This document shows, piece by piece, positions 8,666 through 20,231 of a DNA stretch of 64,000 nucleotides. Where the stretch lies: the NCBI RefSeq assembly GCF_031845305.1, contig NZ_JAVREH010000006.1:1-64000 (forward strand), written 5' to 3'. The DNA is from Jatrophihabitans_A lederbergiae (GTDB taxonomy: Bacteria; Actinomycetota; Actinomycetes; Mycobacteriales; Jatrophihabitantaceae). The position numbers and the translations under genes were made by a program. The notes below the pieces were generated by a model. The model was not told the origin of the DNA. It saw only the letters and a program-made list of their open reading frames with translations, and searched no databases. Numbering within the stretch: position 1 is the stretch's first letter; each line of letters starts with the position of its first letter.

Positions 8666-9682
8666 TCACAGGCGCCGGACCCGGCTCAGGTAGGTCTGCA
8701 GCAGCACGACCAGGGCCAGCACTCCCCCATTGACGGCGTCTGAGGCGGACGAGCCGTACTGCGAGAGGTGCACTCCGATCAGGTTCTGGATGATCGCCAC
8801 CAGCAGCACGCCGGCCGCGGTGCCTGCCATCGAGCCGGCCCCGCCGACGAGCAGGGTGCCACCGATGACGACGGCCGCGATGGCGGTGAGCTCGTATCCG
8901 ACCCCGATGTTCGTGACGCCGGACTGCAGCCGGGAGGCGTTCAGCATTCCCGCCCCGCCGGCCAGCGTGCCCGACAGGACGTACACCAGGGTCTTGCTGC
9001 GCAGCACCGGAATGCCCATCAGCAGCGCGGCGTTCTCGCTGCCGCCGATCGCGAACAGGGACTGGCCGAAGCGGCTGCGCTGCAGCACCAGGCCGCCGAG
9101 GGCGAACAGCACGACCGCCGCGATGATCGGGCGCCAGGTCCCGTCTCCGATCGCCAGGAACGCCGACCCGTGCGGCACCAGGTAGGTCTTGGTGCCCTCC
9201 CCGGAGATCGCCTGCAGCAGGCCGCGAGCACCGAGCAGCCCGGCGAGCGTCACCACGAACGGCGCCAGGCCGGCACGGGCGATCAGCAGGCCCTGCACCA
9301 GGCCCCACAGCCCGCACACCAGCAAGGGCAGCAGGACGGCCACCACGATCCCGCCGTGGTTCACGCCCCAGCCGGCGAGCACGCCGCCGAGCGCGAACAC
9401 CGAACCGACGGACAGGTCGATGCCCCCGGTGATGATGACGAAGGTCATGCCCAGCGCGAGCAGCGAGGTGTAGGCGTTGCCGACCAGGATGCTCTGCCAG
9501 TTGCCGCTGGTGGCGAATCCCTGGGAGAAGACGGACGCGGCGAGCGCGACCACGACCAGTACGGCGAGGCCACCGTGCCGCTGGACGAGCCCGCTGACCT
9601 GGTCGGCCCGACCGCCCGGTGCCTGCACCGGCTGGCTGGCGGTGTCCTGGCCGACCGGGTCGCTCAGCTGCTGCTGGGTCAT
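8666..9682 (-). CDS. Sugar ABC transporter permease, YjfF-like
   Basis: 338 residues with about ten membrane segments and the signature of the RbsC/XylH family (GMTFVIITGGIDLSVGSVFA; GGTLLVGGAGSMAGTAAGV). Last gene of a four-gene operon in the order binding protein, ATPase, permease, permease, the same as ytfQ-ytfR-ytfT-yjfF. The ATG at 9682 overlaps the stop of the preceding permease (ATGA). Forms the membrane channel as a heterodimer with that permease. The N-terminal 35 residues are polar and extended. Confidence 0.9.
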   Translation of the reverse strand: MTQQQLSDPVGQDTASQPVQAPGGRADQVSGLVQRHGGLAVLVVVALAASVFSQGFATSGNWQSILVGNAYTSLLALGMTFVIITGGIDLSVGSVFALGGVLAGWGVNHGGIVVAVLLPLLVCGLWGLVQGLLIARAGLAPFVVTLAGLLGARGLLQAISGEGTKTYLVPHGSAFLAIGDGTWRPIIAAVVLFALGGLVLQRSRFGQSLFAIGGSENAALLMGIPVLRSKTLVYVLSGTLAGGAGMLNASRLQSGVTNIGVGYELTAIAAVVIGGTLLVGGAGSMAGTAAGVLLVAIIQNLIGVHLSQYGSSASDAVNGGVLALVVLLQTYLSRVRRL

Positions 9683-10637
9683 CGCGTCTGCCTTCCCCGA
9701 GCGGCGTACACCGCGACGATGATGATGGCCGCCTCGACCAGCTGGGCGTAGGAGTTCGCGACGTTGTGCTGAACCAGGGTGGCTGCGATCAGTTGCATGA
9801 GCAGCGCCCCGGCGACTGTTCCCAGCACCCGGACCTTGCCGCCGGTCAGTGGCGTTCCGCCGACTACCACGGCCGTGATGGCCGAGAGCTCGTAGTTCAG
9901 TCCGTAGTTGGACGGGTCGGCCTCGGCCCCGTGGCCGACGATCAGGATGCCGGCGATGGCCGCGAGGACTCCGGAAATAACATAGACCGACAGCACCACC
10001 CGGCGCACCGGGAGCCCGGCGAGCTGGCTGGCCGCGCGGTTGTCCCCGATGGCGACGAGCTGGCGGCCGAACGTGGTACGCCTGATGACGAATCCGGTCA
10101 GTAGCACCAGCACCAGCGCCACCCACGCCATCTTGGGAACCCCGAGCACCTGGTCGATGCCCAGGCCGAGAACGGTCGGGTCGTTGACCGGCTTGGCGGA
10201 CGCGCCGTTGAGGATCACGGCGAAGCCGCGCAGGCCGATCATCAGTGCCAGCGTGGCGACGATGGGCTGGACGTTGGCCAGCGCGATCATGCTTCCCGCG
10301 ACCATGCCCGACACCGCCCCGGCGATCAGGCAGACCGTGATGGCCACCCAGGAGCTGTAGCCGAGATACAACGGGATGAACGCCGACGCGAGCGCGATGA
10401 CGGCGCCGACGGACAGGTCGATGCCACCGGTTCCGATGACCAGCGCCATACCGAGCGCCACTAGCAGAACCGGAACGACCTGGAACAGCTGCACTTTGAG
10501 GTTCGCCAGGCTGAAGAAGCTCGAGGACAGCACGGTGTCGATGACGATCAGCAGCACGATCGCGGCGTACAAGCCGTAGTCCTGCAGCAGCCCGAGCACC
10601 CGGTCCGGCGACGCCGGGCGCCGGATCGTCAGGCCCG

Positions 10638-10641
<4 letters not shown>
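9679..10641 (-). CDS. Sugar ABC transporter permease, YtfT-like
   Basis: 320 residues, RbsC-type permease with GMALVIGTGGIDLSVGAVIA in the first half and VVVGGTPLTGGKVRVLGT in the second, the two conserved glycine-rich segments of this family. Overlaps the ATPase stop at its start (ATGA) and the second permease start at its end. Having two different permeases rather than one homodimeric permease is typical of the YtfT/YjfF furanose-type importers. Confidence 0.9.
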
Positions 10642-12203
<1,562 letters not shown>

Positions 12204-12245
12204 GTACCGCGTTCCCCTCATCGCCGCGACGCGATGCCGGAGCGG

Positions 12246-13346
12246 CTAGTAGACGTCGCCGTCGGCCAGCGCCTGCTTGGCGTTGTCGGCGGTGAAGTGG
12301 TGGTCGGTGATGATGACCGTGGTCGCGACGCCCTTGCCGCTGTAGAAGTCCTGCAGGCTCTGGAAGGCGAGCGGGCCGAACCGGGGGTTGGTTTCCACGT
12401 CGGCAACCATCGTGCCGGCAACCACGTCCTGGACAGCCTGCTGGGTGCCGTCGATGGACACGATCTTGATGTCCTTGCCCGGCGTCTTGCCAGCCGCCTT
12501 GATGGCCTGGATCGCACCGAAGGCCATGCCGTCGTTCTCGGCGTAGATACCGGTGATGTTCGGGTTGCTCTGCAGCAGCTGCTCCGTGACCTTCTGGCCG
12601 GTGGCCTGGTCGAAGTTGGCGGTCTGCGAGGCGACGATCTTGATGCCCGGATACTTCGCCGCGAGCTGGGTGTTGAAGCCGTTCGTACGGTCGGCCGCCA
12701 CGTTGTTACCAGAGGTGCCCTGCAGGACGGCGACACTGCCCTTGCCGCCCATCGCCTGCCCGAGGTCGTCGGCGGCGATCTTGGCCTGGCCGAGGAAGTT
12801 CGAGCCGATGAAGCCGATGAAGTCCGAGCATGCCGTGCCGGTGACCGTGCGGTCGATCGTCAGGATCGGGATGTGCGCGGCCTTGGCCTTGGCGAAGGAC
12901 GCCGCCAGGCCGTTGGAGTTCTCCGGAGCGACGATCAGGGCCTTGGCGCCCTGGGCGATCATGCCCTCGATGTCGGTGTTCTGCTGCGCCACGTTGGCGT
13001 TGGCGTTGCGCTGGATCAGCTTGACACCGAGGGTCTTCGCCTGCTCGGTGATCGACTTGGTCTCGGTGTCGCGGAAGGGGTTGCTGGTCGCCTCGGACTG
13101 GGAGAACCCGACGGTGACGCTCTTCAGGTCGAGCTTGGGGGCGCCGTACTTGGTGGCTGTGCAGCCGCCGCCGGTCGACCCGGACGAGGACGAGACCTGC
13201 TGCACCGCGGCGGACTTGTTCACCGAACTGGTGCCGCCACTGCCGCTGTCGGTCTTCGAGCTCTTGGCGCAACCGGCGAGCGCGAGCCCCGCCAGCAGTG
13301 CCGCCGCGGTCACGGTCGTCGCGCGCCGCGTGATCAGTGAAGCCAT
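12246..13346 (-). CDS. Sugar-binding lipoprotein, YtfQ-like
   Basis: 366 residues. The N-terminus is a lipoprotein signal with lipobox LALAG|C (basic MASLITRR start, hydrophobic core, Cys 25 or so), followed by a Ser/Thr/Gly linker and a periplasmic-binding-protein type 1 domain. Diagnostic segments are VTVGFSQSEATSNPFRDTET, IDRTVTG, FIGSNFLGQAK and a late VETNPRFGPLAFQ that resembles the corresponding YtfQ segment, so a hexose or pentose furanose is the likely ligand (inference). An extra Cys pair (GCTATKY and ACSDF) could form a disulfide. The ATG at 13346 was preferred to the upstream start because the signal peptide begins there. Confidence 0.9.
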   Translation of the reverse strand: MASLITRRATTVTAAALLAGLALAGCAKSSKTDSGSGGTSSVNKSAAVQQVSSSSGSTGGGCTATKYGAPKLDLKSVTVGFSQSEATSNPFRDTETKSITEQAKTLGVKLIQRNANANVAQQNTDIEGMIAQGAKALIVAPENSNGLAASFAKAKAAHIPILTIDRTVTGTACSDFIGFIGSNFLGQAKIAADDLGQAMGGKGSVAVLQGTSGNNVAADRTNGFNTQLAAKYPGIKIVASQTANFDQATGQKVTEQLLQSNPNITGIYAENDGMAFGAIQAIKAAGKTPGKDIKIVSIDGTQQAVQDVVAGTMVADVETNPRFGPLAFQSLQDFYSGKGVATTVIITDHHFTADNAKQALADGDVY

Positions 13347-13450
13347 GAGCGAGTTCCCCCTAGGGACGGGTGCCGGAGCACGAGGATCAATGGGTCTGGG
13401 GCGCGACTGGAGATTGCGCTTCGGAGAACGTGACGCCAGACGGTCGTTAT

Positions 13451-13466
13451 TGAACAACCTCGTTCA
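13451..13466 (-). promoter_or_regulatory. Dyad in the sugar-transporter promoter, candidate DeoR operator
   Basis: TGAAC-N6-GTTCA, perfect 5-bp arms, about 105 bases before the binding-protein start. The right arm contains TCGTTCAC (13460-13467), which recurs before the DeoR gene at 14367-14374. A motif shared by a regulator and the operon next to it is the usual sign of an operator. Read from sequence; binding not shown. Confidence 0.45.
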
Positions 13467-13519
13467 CTTACGGTCAATAGTTACCGCAAAACCACGCCAA
13501 ATAGTTACAGCCGACATCC

Positions 13520-14290
13520 TCACCCGACATCCGGGGCCAATTGCACCGTCACGTCCTGGGCTCGCAGATCGGCAACGACTTGCGGATCGGCCGCCGAGTC
13601 GGTGATGACCTCCGCGATCTGCTCCACCGGCACCGTCTGGCACATGGTGTCCACACCGAGCTTCGTGTGATCGGCCAGCACGATCACGGACTGCGCCGCG
13701 GCGACCATCGCGCGGTCTACGCCGGCCGACTGCACGTTCGGAGTGGACAGCCCACGCGTCGGGGTCAGGCCGTTCCCCGAGATGAACGCGTACCGAACCC
13801 GCAGGCCCGACAACGCCTGCTCGACGCTGCTGCCCACCAGGGCATACGTCGAGCCGCGCAGCGACCCACCGGCCACCAGCACCTCGGCCGGCGCGTGGGC
13901 CAATGCTTCGGCGACCAGGATCGAGTTGGTCACCACCGTGAGGTCGCTCAGCCGCGCCAGCCGGCGCGCGAGCTCCTGCGTGGTGCTGCCCGGCCCGATC
14001 AGAATGGCCTCGCCCTCGCGGACCATGGACGCCGCACACGCGCCGATCGCCGCCTTCGCACCGGCCGCCACCCGAGCCTTCTGCGAGTAGCTGGCCTCGC
14101 GCGACAGGCCGCCCGGACGCATCACGCCGCCATGGCGGCGGTCGAGCAACCCCTGCTCCTGCAACTCTCGGACGTCCCGACGGATGGTGACGTCCGAGGT
14201 CTTCAGGGCATCCGCGAGCTCGCGCAGTGAGACGGCGCCACTCGCCCGCACCAGCTCCAGAATGGCCTGCCGCCGCTCCGCTGCAAACAT
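13520..14290 (-). CDS. DeoR-family sugar regulator
   Basis: 256 residues. The N-terminal HTH_DeoR is typical (RRQAILELVRASGAVSLREL, then TSDVTIRRDVRELQEQGL and RRHGGV), followed by the DeoR C-terminal sensor domain of the ISOCOT fold (GPGSTTQELARRL; VVTNSI; HTKLG). These proteins are repressors relieved by sugar phosphates. The position between the sugar ABC operon and the glutaminase-like gene, all on the - strand, suggests it controls the transporter. The ATG at 14290 was chosen because the HTH begins 3 residues later; the upstream extension lies in the neighbouring gene. Confidence 0.92.
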   Translation of the reverse strand: MFAAERRQAILELVRASGAVSLRELADALKTSDVTIRRDVRELQEQGLLDRRHGGVMRPGGLSREASYSQKARVAAGAKAAIGACAASMVREGEAILIGPGSTTQELARRLARLSDLTVVTNSILVAEALAHAPAEVLVAGGSLRGSTYALVGSSVEQALSGLRVRYAFISGNGLTPTRGLSTPNVQSAGVDRAMVAAAQSVIVLADHTKLGVDTMCQTVPVEQIAEVITDSAADPQVVADLRAQDVTVQLAPDVG

Positions 14291-14366
14291 CGCGCCACCG
14301 CTCCGATCGGTCGTGACCGGTAACGGTAGCGATGAAGCAAACCCTTTACCAACCGTTCGATCAATT

Positions 14367-14374
14367 TCGTTCAC
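14367..14374 (-). promoter_or_regulatory. Second TCGTTCAC site, before the DeoR gene
   Basis: TCGTTCAC within a run of GTTC-containing repeats (CGTTCGATCAATTTCGTTCACCGAAGTTCGGTC, in pieces at about 14354-14385), 77 bases before the DeoR start. It includes a short dyad TTCG-TTCAC-CGAA. Shared with the transporter promoter at 13460, it suggests autoregulation. Confidence 0.35.
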
Positions 14375-14399
14375 CGAAGTTCGGTCGGTTCGCCCTCGA

Positions 14400-17300
14400 T
14401 CACACCAGCGCGCGGACGTCGGCGTCGGACAGCGCCCGGCTCCACACCCGCACCTGGTCGATGTCACCGGGGAAATAGTCCACCGCGGCGGCATTGAACC
14501 TGCCACGGCCGAGCGTGAAGCTGCCGCTCGCGTTCCAGGCCGCGCCGCAGGCTGCGGTGCCGCCCAGCCTGCCGTTGACGTAGAGCCGCATCTGGCCGGC
14601 CGCGGTGTCCCGGACGCCGACCAGATGAGTCCAGTCCCCCACCCGCGGCGCGAACTGCGAGGTGGCCCGGGCCGTCGCGGCCGAGGCGGAGTCCGAGCCC
14701 AGCATCGCCATCGCCCAGGCGTTGTCCTGCCCGCTGTACTGCAGGAAGAACCCGCTGACACTCGCCCCGTCCTGGCTGGCCACCGTGTGGAACCCGGTGG
14801 TGTCGGTGAGCGACACCCAGGCCGACACCGAGAAGCTCGATGCGGTGTTCACCAGCGCGGCACCGCTGGCGAAGCCACTGGTGCCGTTCAGCGCCAGCCC
14901 CGGGCCGGCGTACCCGCCGCCCCAACCGGCGTTGGTCAGCGTGAGGGTATGGCCGTTGACCGCGTCGGCGGTGGTGGCGCCGGTTCCCTCGTCCACGCCG
15001 TAGCCGGCGACCAGTCCGCTCGTCAGGTTCGCCGAGGCCGCGATCTCCGCGTCGGTCAGCGCGTGATCGAAGGCACGCACCTCGTCGACCGCGCCGGCGA
15101 AGAAGTCCGCCGGGGCGCCGTTCCACTTGCCGCACCCTATCTGCAGTGCCCCGTTGGCCTGCCAGGATCCGGAATAGGCAACATTTTGCTGTAGAACGCC
15201 GTTCGCGTACAGCTTGATGACCCCGGCCGCGGCATCGCGGACTCCGGCCAGATGCACCCAGGCTCCCACGGCCGGCGCCGCGCTGGACAGCACCCTGGTC
15301 GAGGCCGCGTTGGCCACGTCCGCGCTGGCCATCGCCATCGCCCACCGGTTGTCGGCCGCGCTGTACTGCAGGAAGAAACCGCTTGCCTGGTCGCCGTCCT
15401 GGCTCGCGACGGTGCGGAATGTGCTGGCACTGCTGAGGTTTGCCCACGCGGTGATCGTGAAGCTGCCGTCGGTCCGGACCACCGGCCGCTGGGACGACAC
15501 GCAGCCGTGGTTCCGTTCAGCGAGATCGCGCCGCCCTGCTTGCCCGCGGTGTAGCCGGCCCCGCCGTTGAGCACGCCGTCCTGGAAGTTGCCACTGTTGT
15601 CATAGCTGGTCGAGCCGTCGAAGGGCCAGTACCCGACGAGGCCGTTCGCGGTGTAGCGCAGTGTCTGCAGGCTGAACAGCCCACCGACGACCGGACGGTC
15701 GGCGAAGCCGCGCTGGGCCGCGCTGCTCACCACGTACCAGTCGGTGAGTGGCACCCGGTTGGCCGTGACATTGGCGAAGTTGTAGACGTCGGCGACGAGC
15801 ATGTTCCGCGCCGCGGGCTGCGCCTGCAGGAATGCCGCGGTCCAGATCTCCCAGTCCGTCTTGGTGTAATCGTTGCGCGGGTCGAGCAGCACGCCGTACC
15901 CGCCGGCCTGGCTGGTGTACCAGGCCGCCTCCTCCGCCTGGACGGCCGGCGACACCAGGTTGGTGTTGAGCAGCCGGTCCGGAAAGCCGTTGTACTTCAG
16001 GCTCCAGGTGCCGGGCTGGTCGTAGGCAAGGCGCAGGTGCTGGCCGTCCTGGCTGCTCGAGAGCCAGGTCGCGATGTAGCTCTTCGCGGTCGCCGGGTAA
16101 CTCGTCGCGTCGGCGGTGTTGCCGGAGAGCTGCGCGAGCTGCCCCATGGCGGCGATGCCGACGATCCCCTTGAGCGCCAGGTTGGAGCTGTGCGCGATGA
16201 AGCCGGTGAAGTCATCGGTCTGGTTCTGGTTGCCCGGGTCCGGCAGCGCGCTCACCAGGTACTTGGCCCACTGCAGCAGGATCGGGTAATGCGCCTGGGC
16301 GTAGGCCGTCGCCGCACCGGCCGGCAGCCGCTGGACGAGGGCGGCGGTCATGATGAGGATGTTCGCGGTCTCTTCGACCGGCATGTCCTCCTCGCCGCTG
16401 CCGTTGAGGTGCCCGGTCGCGTTCGGATAGCCGGATCCGATGTCGTGTGGCGCCCAGGTCTTGGGGTACGGATGGTTCTCGACGTAGTCGAAGATCGGGG
16501 CGAGCAACAGCTGCAGGTACTGCGGGCTGAGCTGCAGGTAGGCGGGGAACGCCGGGTAGATCACGTCCAGGGTGGACACGTTGCCGTCGCTGGAGATCTC
16601 TTTCAGCAGCGCCCACGGCGTTCCGTTGTGGTTGATCAGCTCCGTTCCGGCGAAGGCCTGCCGCAGTGCCAGCGCGCAGATCGCGGCGTACTGGTCCCCC
16701 ACCGCCCCACCGCCGACCGCCTCCGTCGCCCAGGCGTTCACCTGGTTGTCGGTCGCGGCGCACACCTCGGACGCGGTGAGAAGATCGTTGCGGAACCAGG
16801 TCAGCATGGCCTGCCAGCCGGTCCAGTACTTGCTCCACCAGGCGTTGTAGCTGGTGCCGAGATAGGACACCGCCGGCGTCCGGACGTGGCTGAGGACGAA
16901 CACCGCCTGGGCGCCGGACGGGCCGACCGAGCGAGCGCGCGGTTGAGCCCGAACACCGGCCAGTTGTTGTTGATGGCACGGAAGTTCGGGTCGTCGGTGT
17001 TGGGCAGTGAGCCGGCCGCCCCGTTCGCGCGGACCACGCTGTCGGCGCCCGTCTGCCACGTCGTGCCCGCCACATTGTCGGTGGACCACACCACGGTGCC
17101 CCAGGATGCCTGGTCTCCGTACTCGCCGAGGACGGTGGGATTCGCGGGCTGGCTGGTGAGCACGACCTGGTTGCCCACGGTCTGCTCGGCCCAGGTCAGC
17201 TGCTGGCTCGTGTCACCGTGCGCCCACTCACCTGAGATGTCCAGGTACACGCTGACCGAATGGCTGCCACCGTCGTTGCTGGCCGCGTCGACGGTGAGGT

Positions 17301-17805
17301 AGCTCAACGGAACGCACTGCCGCTGCAGGTTGTCAGGGTCCACCGGCGACAGGAAGGCGACCGTCAGAGTCACCGGCCCGGCGGTTTGGACATAGGTCGA
17401 GCGAGTGGACGTCAGTGTGAACGCGGTCTGGGTGGCGAGTGGATAACCGCCATTCGGCGCGCCGCAGAAGACGTAGGCGGTGCCGTCCACCCGGACGATC
17501 CCGGTCAGGGCTGTGGTGTGGCCGTTCCAGAACATCGGCCAGGTCCCGGCCAGGTTGTTCGACGGTGACCAGGTGGACAGGTACATCGACCGGACGGCCA
17601 GTGACACCGCGGGCGGCCGGATCGGGGTGAAGGAGGAGCCGCCGACCGTCTCGGTGAGCTGCGCGAACGCCTCCCGGGTCGACGGCGGCAGCAACGTCGC
17701 CAGCATCCCGGCCAGGCCGGCGGCTCCGCTCCACTGCAGCAGCGATCGTCGGCTGATCTCGCGATTCGGACTGCTGTCGGCTGGAACGGACGGGACGTGG
17801 GTCAT
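14400..17805 (-). pseudogene. Tat-exported glutaminase-like (DUF4965/DUF1793) protein with two LamG domains, two frameshifts
   Basis: Large secreted protein of about 1130 residues. The N-terminus has a twin-arginine signal (SRRSLLQWSGAAGLAGM). The body matches the fungal/bacterial GtaA-like glutaminase family (IRPPAVSLAVRSMYLSTW; NNWPVFGL; SYNAWWSKYW; YPKTWAPHDIGSGYPN; EETANILIMTAAL; DWEIWTAAF), with a (alpha/alpha)6-type catalytic part. The C-terminus carries two LamG/concanavalin-like domains with near-repeats (VASQDG, GFFLQYS, WAMAM). The frame changes near 16930 and again near 15500. Homology continues in register across both points, so the breaks are recent or technical. Next to a sugar transporter it may be an exported hydrolase; a true glutaminase activity is not certain for bacterial members. 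Confidence 0.78.
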
Positions 17806-18039
17806 CGGTGCCTCCGCGATCGGCCGCCGCGCGAGCCTGGTGACCCGTTATGACAGCAATGTGTCGTGTGACACCTTGGGTGCAATTGACGCGGTCCGAA
17901 CGATGATTGTCAAGAGTTGATCGTTGTTGATCGGTTGGGCGTACCGACTGGCCTCCTCCGGGTGGCCACGGCCGCCGGCTCGCGGCTGTGACCTCGGCCG
18001 CCGGTTTTGTTAGGGCGCCCTTACCCCGCTAGGGTCTGT

Positions 18040-18058
18040 GTAGGTAAGGCAAACCTAA
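18040..18058 (+). promoter_or_regulatory. IdeR/DtxR iron box upstream of efeUOB
   Basis: GTAGGTAAGGCAAACCTAA matches the 19-bp iron-box consensus TTAGGTTAGGCTAACCTAA at 16 positions. It ends 29 bases before the efeU start, so iron-bound regulator would block transcription. An ideR-type gene is present in this window at 32067. Confidence 0.85.
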
Positions 18059-18087
18059 GTTGCATGCTGAGTCAACCTGGAGGCACC

Positions 18088-18960
18088 GTGCTCCCCACTT
18101 TTGTCGTGATGCTGCGGGAGGGTGTCGAGGCGACGCTGATCATCGGCATCGTGGCGGCGTTCCTGTCCAAGCAGGGCGCGCGCCAGGCACTGCGCCAGAT
18201 GTGGCTGGGCGTGTCAGTGGCGACCCTGCTCTGCGTGGCGGCCGGTGTCACGCTGCACGTGCTGTCCCAGGATCTCCCCCAGCGCCAGCAAGAGATGCTC
18301 GAGACCGTGGTCGGCACCATCGCGGTCGTCATGGTCACCTACCTGGTCGTCTTCATGAAGCGGCACGCACGGGACCTCTCCGGAACCCTGCGCAGCTCGG
18401 CTGGTTCCGCGCTGGCCTCGGGATCGCAGTGGGCGCTGGTCGCCATGGGATTCCTGGCGGTGCTCCGCGAAGGCTTCGAGTCGGCCGTCTTCCTCACCGC
18501 GCTGCTCAACGCCAGCGACGACCAGGGAGCCGGGCTCACCGGCGCCCTCCTCGGCCTGGTGACGGCCCTCGCGATCGGCTACGGCAGCTACCGCGGCGGC
18601 GTGAAGCTGAACCTGGCCAAGTTCTTCAAGTTCACCGGCGCCATGCTGATAGTGGTCTCCGCGGGGCTGGTGATGACCGCTCTGCACACCGCCCACGAGG
18701 CCGGCTGGATCCTGTTCGGCCAGGCCCAGGCGCTGGATCTCAGCTCGATCGTGGCCCCGGGCTCCGTCCGGTCCTCGCTGTTCACCGGTGTGCTCGGCAT
18801 CCAGCCGAAGCCGGTGGTGATCGAGGTGATCGGCTGGCTGGCCTACCTGATCCCGATGGCGCTGTACCTGTTCGGCCCGTCCCGCACCTCTCGCACCGGC
18901 ACGCCGTCGCGCGCCGCCGACACGGTCTCGCCGGCCGGCGGCGTCCGCAGCCAGGCGTGA
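18088..18960 (+). CDS. efeU: EfeU, FTR1-type iron permease
   Basis: 290 residues, seven membrane helices expected. Both REGxE motifs that carry ferric iron are present (LREGVEATLII near the N-terminus and LREGFESAVFL near residue 130). I chose GTG 18088, which follows a GGAGG at 18079-18083 and matches the usual N-terminus; ATG 18064 is an alternative. First gene of an efeUOB operon under an IdeR box. EfeU takes up iron delivered by EfeO and EfeB across the cytoplasmic membrane. A short polar tail follows the last helix. Confidence 0.93.
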   Translation: MLPTFVVMLREGVEATLIIGIVAAFLSKQGARQALRQMWLGVSVATLLCVAAGVTLHVLSQDLPQRQQEMLETVVGTIAVVMVTYLVVFMKRHARDLSGTLRSSAGSALASGSQWALVAMGFLAVLREGFESAVFLTALLNASDDQGAGLTGALLGLVTALAIGYGSYRGGVKLNLAKFFKFTGAMLIVVSAGLVMTALHTAHEAGWILFGQAQALDLSSIVAPGSVRSSLFTGVLGIQPKPVVIEVIGWLAYLIPMALYLFGPSRTSRTGTPSRAADTVSPAGGVRSQA

Positions 18961-19000
18961 CCACCACCGCCCGAACCACCGTTTCCGAAAGGCCGTCAGC

Positions 19001-20182
19001 ATGCCCTCAGCTCCCCGTGCCCGCCACCTCGCCGTCGCCGGCGCCGTCTCGCTGGGCCTCGCGCTCACCGGGTGCTCCTCGGCCACCAGCAAGTCGGCCA
19101 CCAGCAAGGACGCGGCCGGCGGCAAGGACGCGGCCGGCGGCCGCACCGACGCACGCACCGTCCGGGTCATCCTGAGCAACGACGGGTGCACCGCCGATCC
19201 CGCCACCATCTCGGCCGGCCCGGTCACGTTCACCCTGAAGAACGACGGCGGCTCATCGGTGTCAGAGGCCGAACTCGTGCTCGGCACGAAGATCCTGGGC
19301 GAGAAGGAGGGCCTGACCCCGGGGCTGTCCGGCAAGTTCTCCCTCGACCTCAAGCCAGGCAGGTACGAGATGTACTGCCCGCACGCCAAGACCGAGCGCA
19401 GCACCTTCATGGTCACCGGTTCGGGCAGCGCGACGTCCGGCGCGGCCGCGTTGCTCAAGCCGGCGACCAGTGGTTACCGCGACTATGTCCTGGGCAAGGC
19501 CACCGAATTCGTCGGCCTGACCGCGGCGTTCGCGGCAGCCGTCAAGGCCGGGGACGTGGCAAAGGCCAAGTCGCTCTACGCCAACGCCCGAGCGCCGTAC
19601 GAGGCGATCGAGCCGGTGGCCGAGTCCTTCGGCGACCTCGACCCCGGCATCGACGCTCGCGCCGGTGATGTCCCGGCCGCGAGCTGGGGCGGCTACCACC
19701 GCATCGAGCAGCAGCTGTGGATGAAGAACAGCGCCACAGGCATGGCACCGGTGGCGGACGAGTTGCTCTCGGACGTCAAGACGCTCGTCGCCATGATCAA
19801 GACGAGCACCTACCAGCCGGCCGATCTGGCCAACGGAGCGACTGAGCTGCTCACCGAGGTCGGCAAGAACAAGCTCACCGGTGAAGAAGAGCGGTACTCC
19901 CGGACGGACCTCAGCGATATCAACGCGAACCTCGAGGGCTCACGTGCCGCATTCGACCTGCTCGTCCCGGCACTGAAGACCTCGGACCCGACACTGGTCT
20001 CCACGATCCAGAACCGGTTCGCCGACGTCAGCACCCTGATGAAGAAGCAGTCCGACGGCAAGGGCGGCTTCCGGCTCTACACCCGGCTGACCCCGGCCGA
20101 GGTACGTGCGTTGATGGTGGCGGTGGACGCTCTGGCGGAGCCGCTGTCCCGGGTCGGCGAGAAGATCGTCTCGATTCGGTAG
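19001..20182 (+). CDS. efeO: EfeO, iron-binding lipoprotein with cupredoxin and M75 domains
   Basis: 393 residues. Lipoprotein signal with lipobox LALTGC, then an unusual repeated linker (SATSKSATSK, DAAGGKDAAGG). The first domain is EfeO cupredoxin-like (VRVILSNDGCTADPATISAG; YEMYCPHAK with Cys and His ligands). The second is the imelysin/M75 domain with the HxxE motif in YHRIEQQLW. This is the extracytoplasmic iron-binding partner of EfeU. It starts 40 bases after efeU and is followed by efeB 49 bases later, the standard order. Confidence 0.93.
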   Translation: MPSAPRARHLAVAGAVSLGLALTGCSSATSKSATSKDAAGGKDAAGGRTDARTVRVILSNDGCTADPATISAGPVTFTLKNDGGSSVSEAELVLGTKILGEKEGLTPGLSGKFSLDLKPGRYEMYCPHAKTERSTFMVTGSGSATSGAAALLKPATSGYRDYVLGKATEFVGLTAAFAAAVKAGDVAKAKSLYANARAPYEAIEPVAESFGDLDPGIDARAGDVPAASWGGYHRIEQQLWMKNSATGMAPVADELLSDVKTLVAMIKTSTYQPADLANGATELLTEVGKNKLTGEEERYSRTDLSDINANLEGSRAAFDLLVPALKTSDPTLVSTIQNRFADVSTLMKKQSDGKGGFRLYTRLTPAEVRALMVAVDALAEPLSRVGEKIVSIR

Positions 20183-20231
20183 CGCTCAGCCAGCCGGGAT
20201 CACGCCGCATCGACCGAGAAGGAACGGGTCC

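Noticed and set aside
16037..17302. A 421-codon + strand frame inside the glutaminase-like gene
   Set aside because: Antisense shadow of the secreted enzyme.
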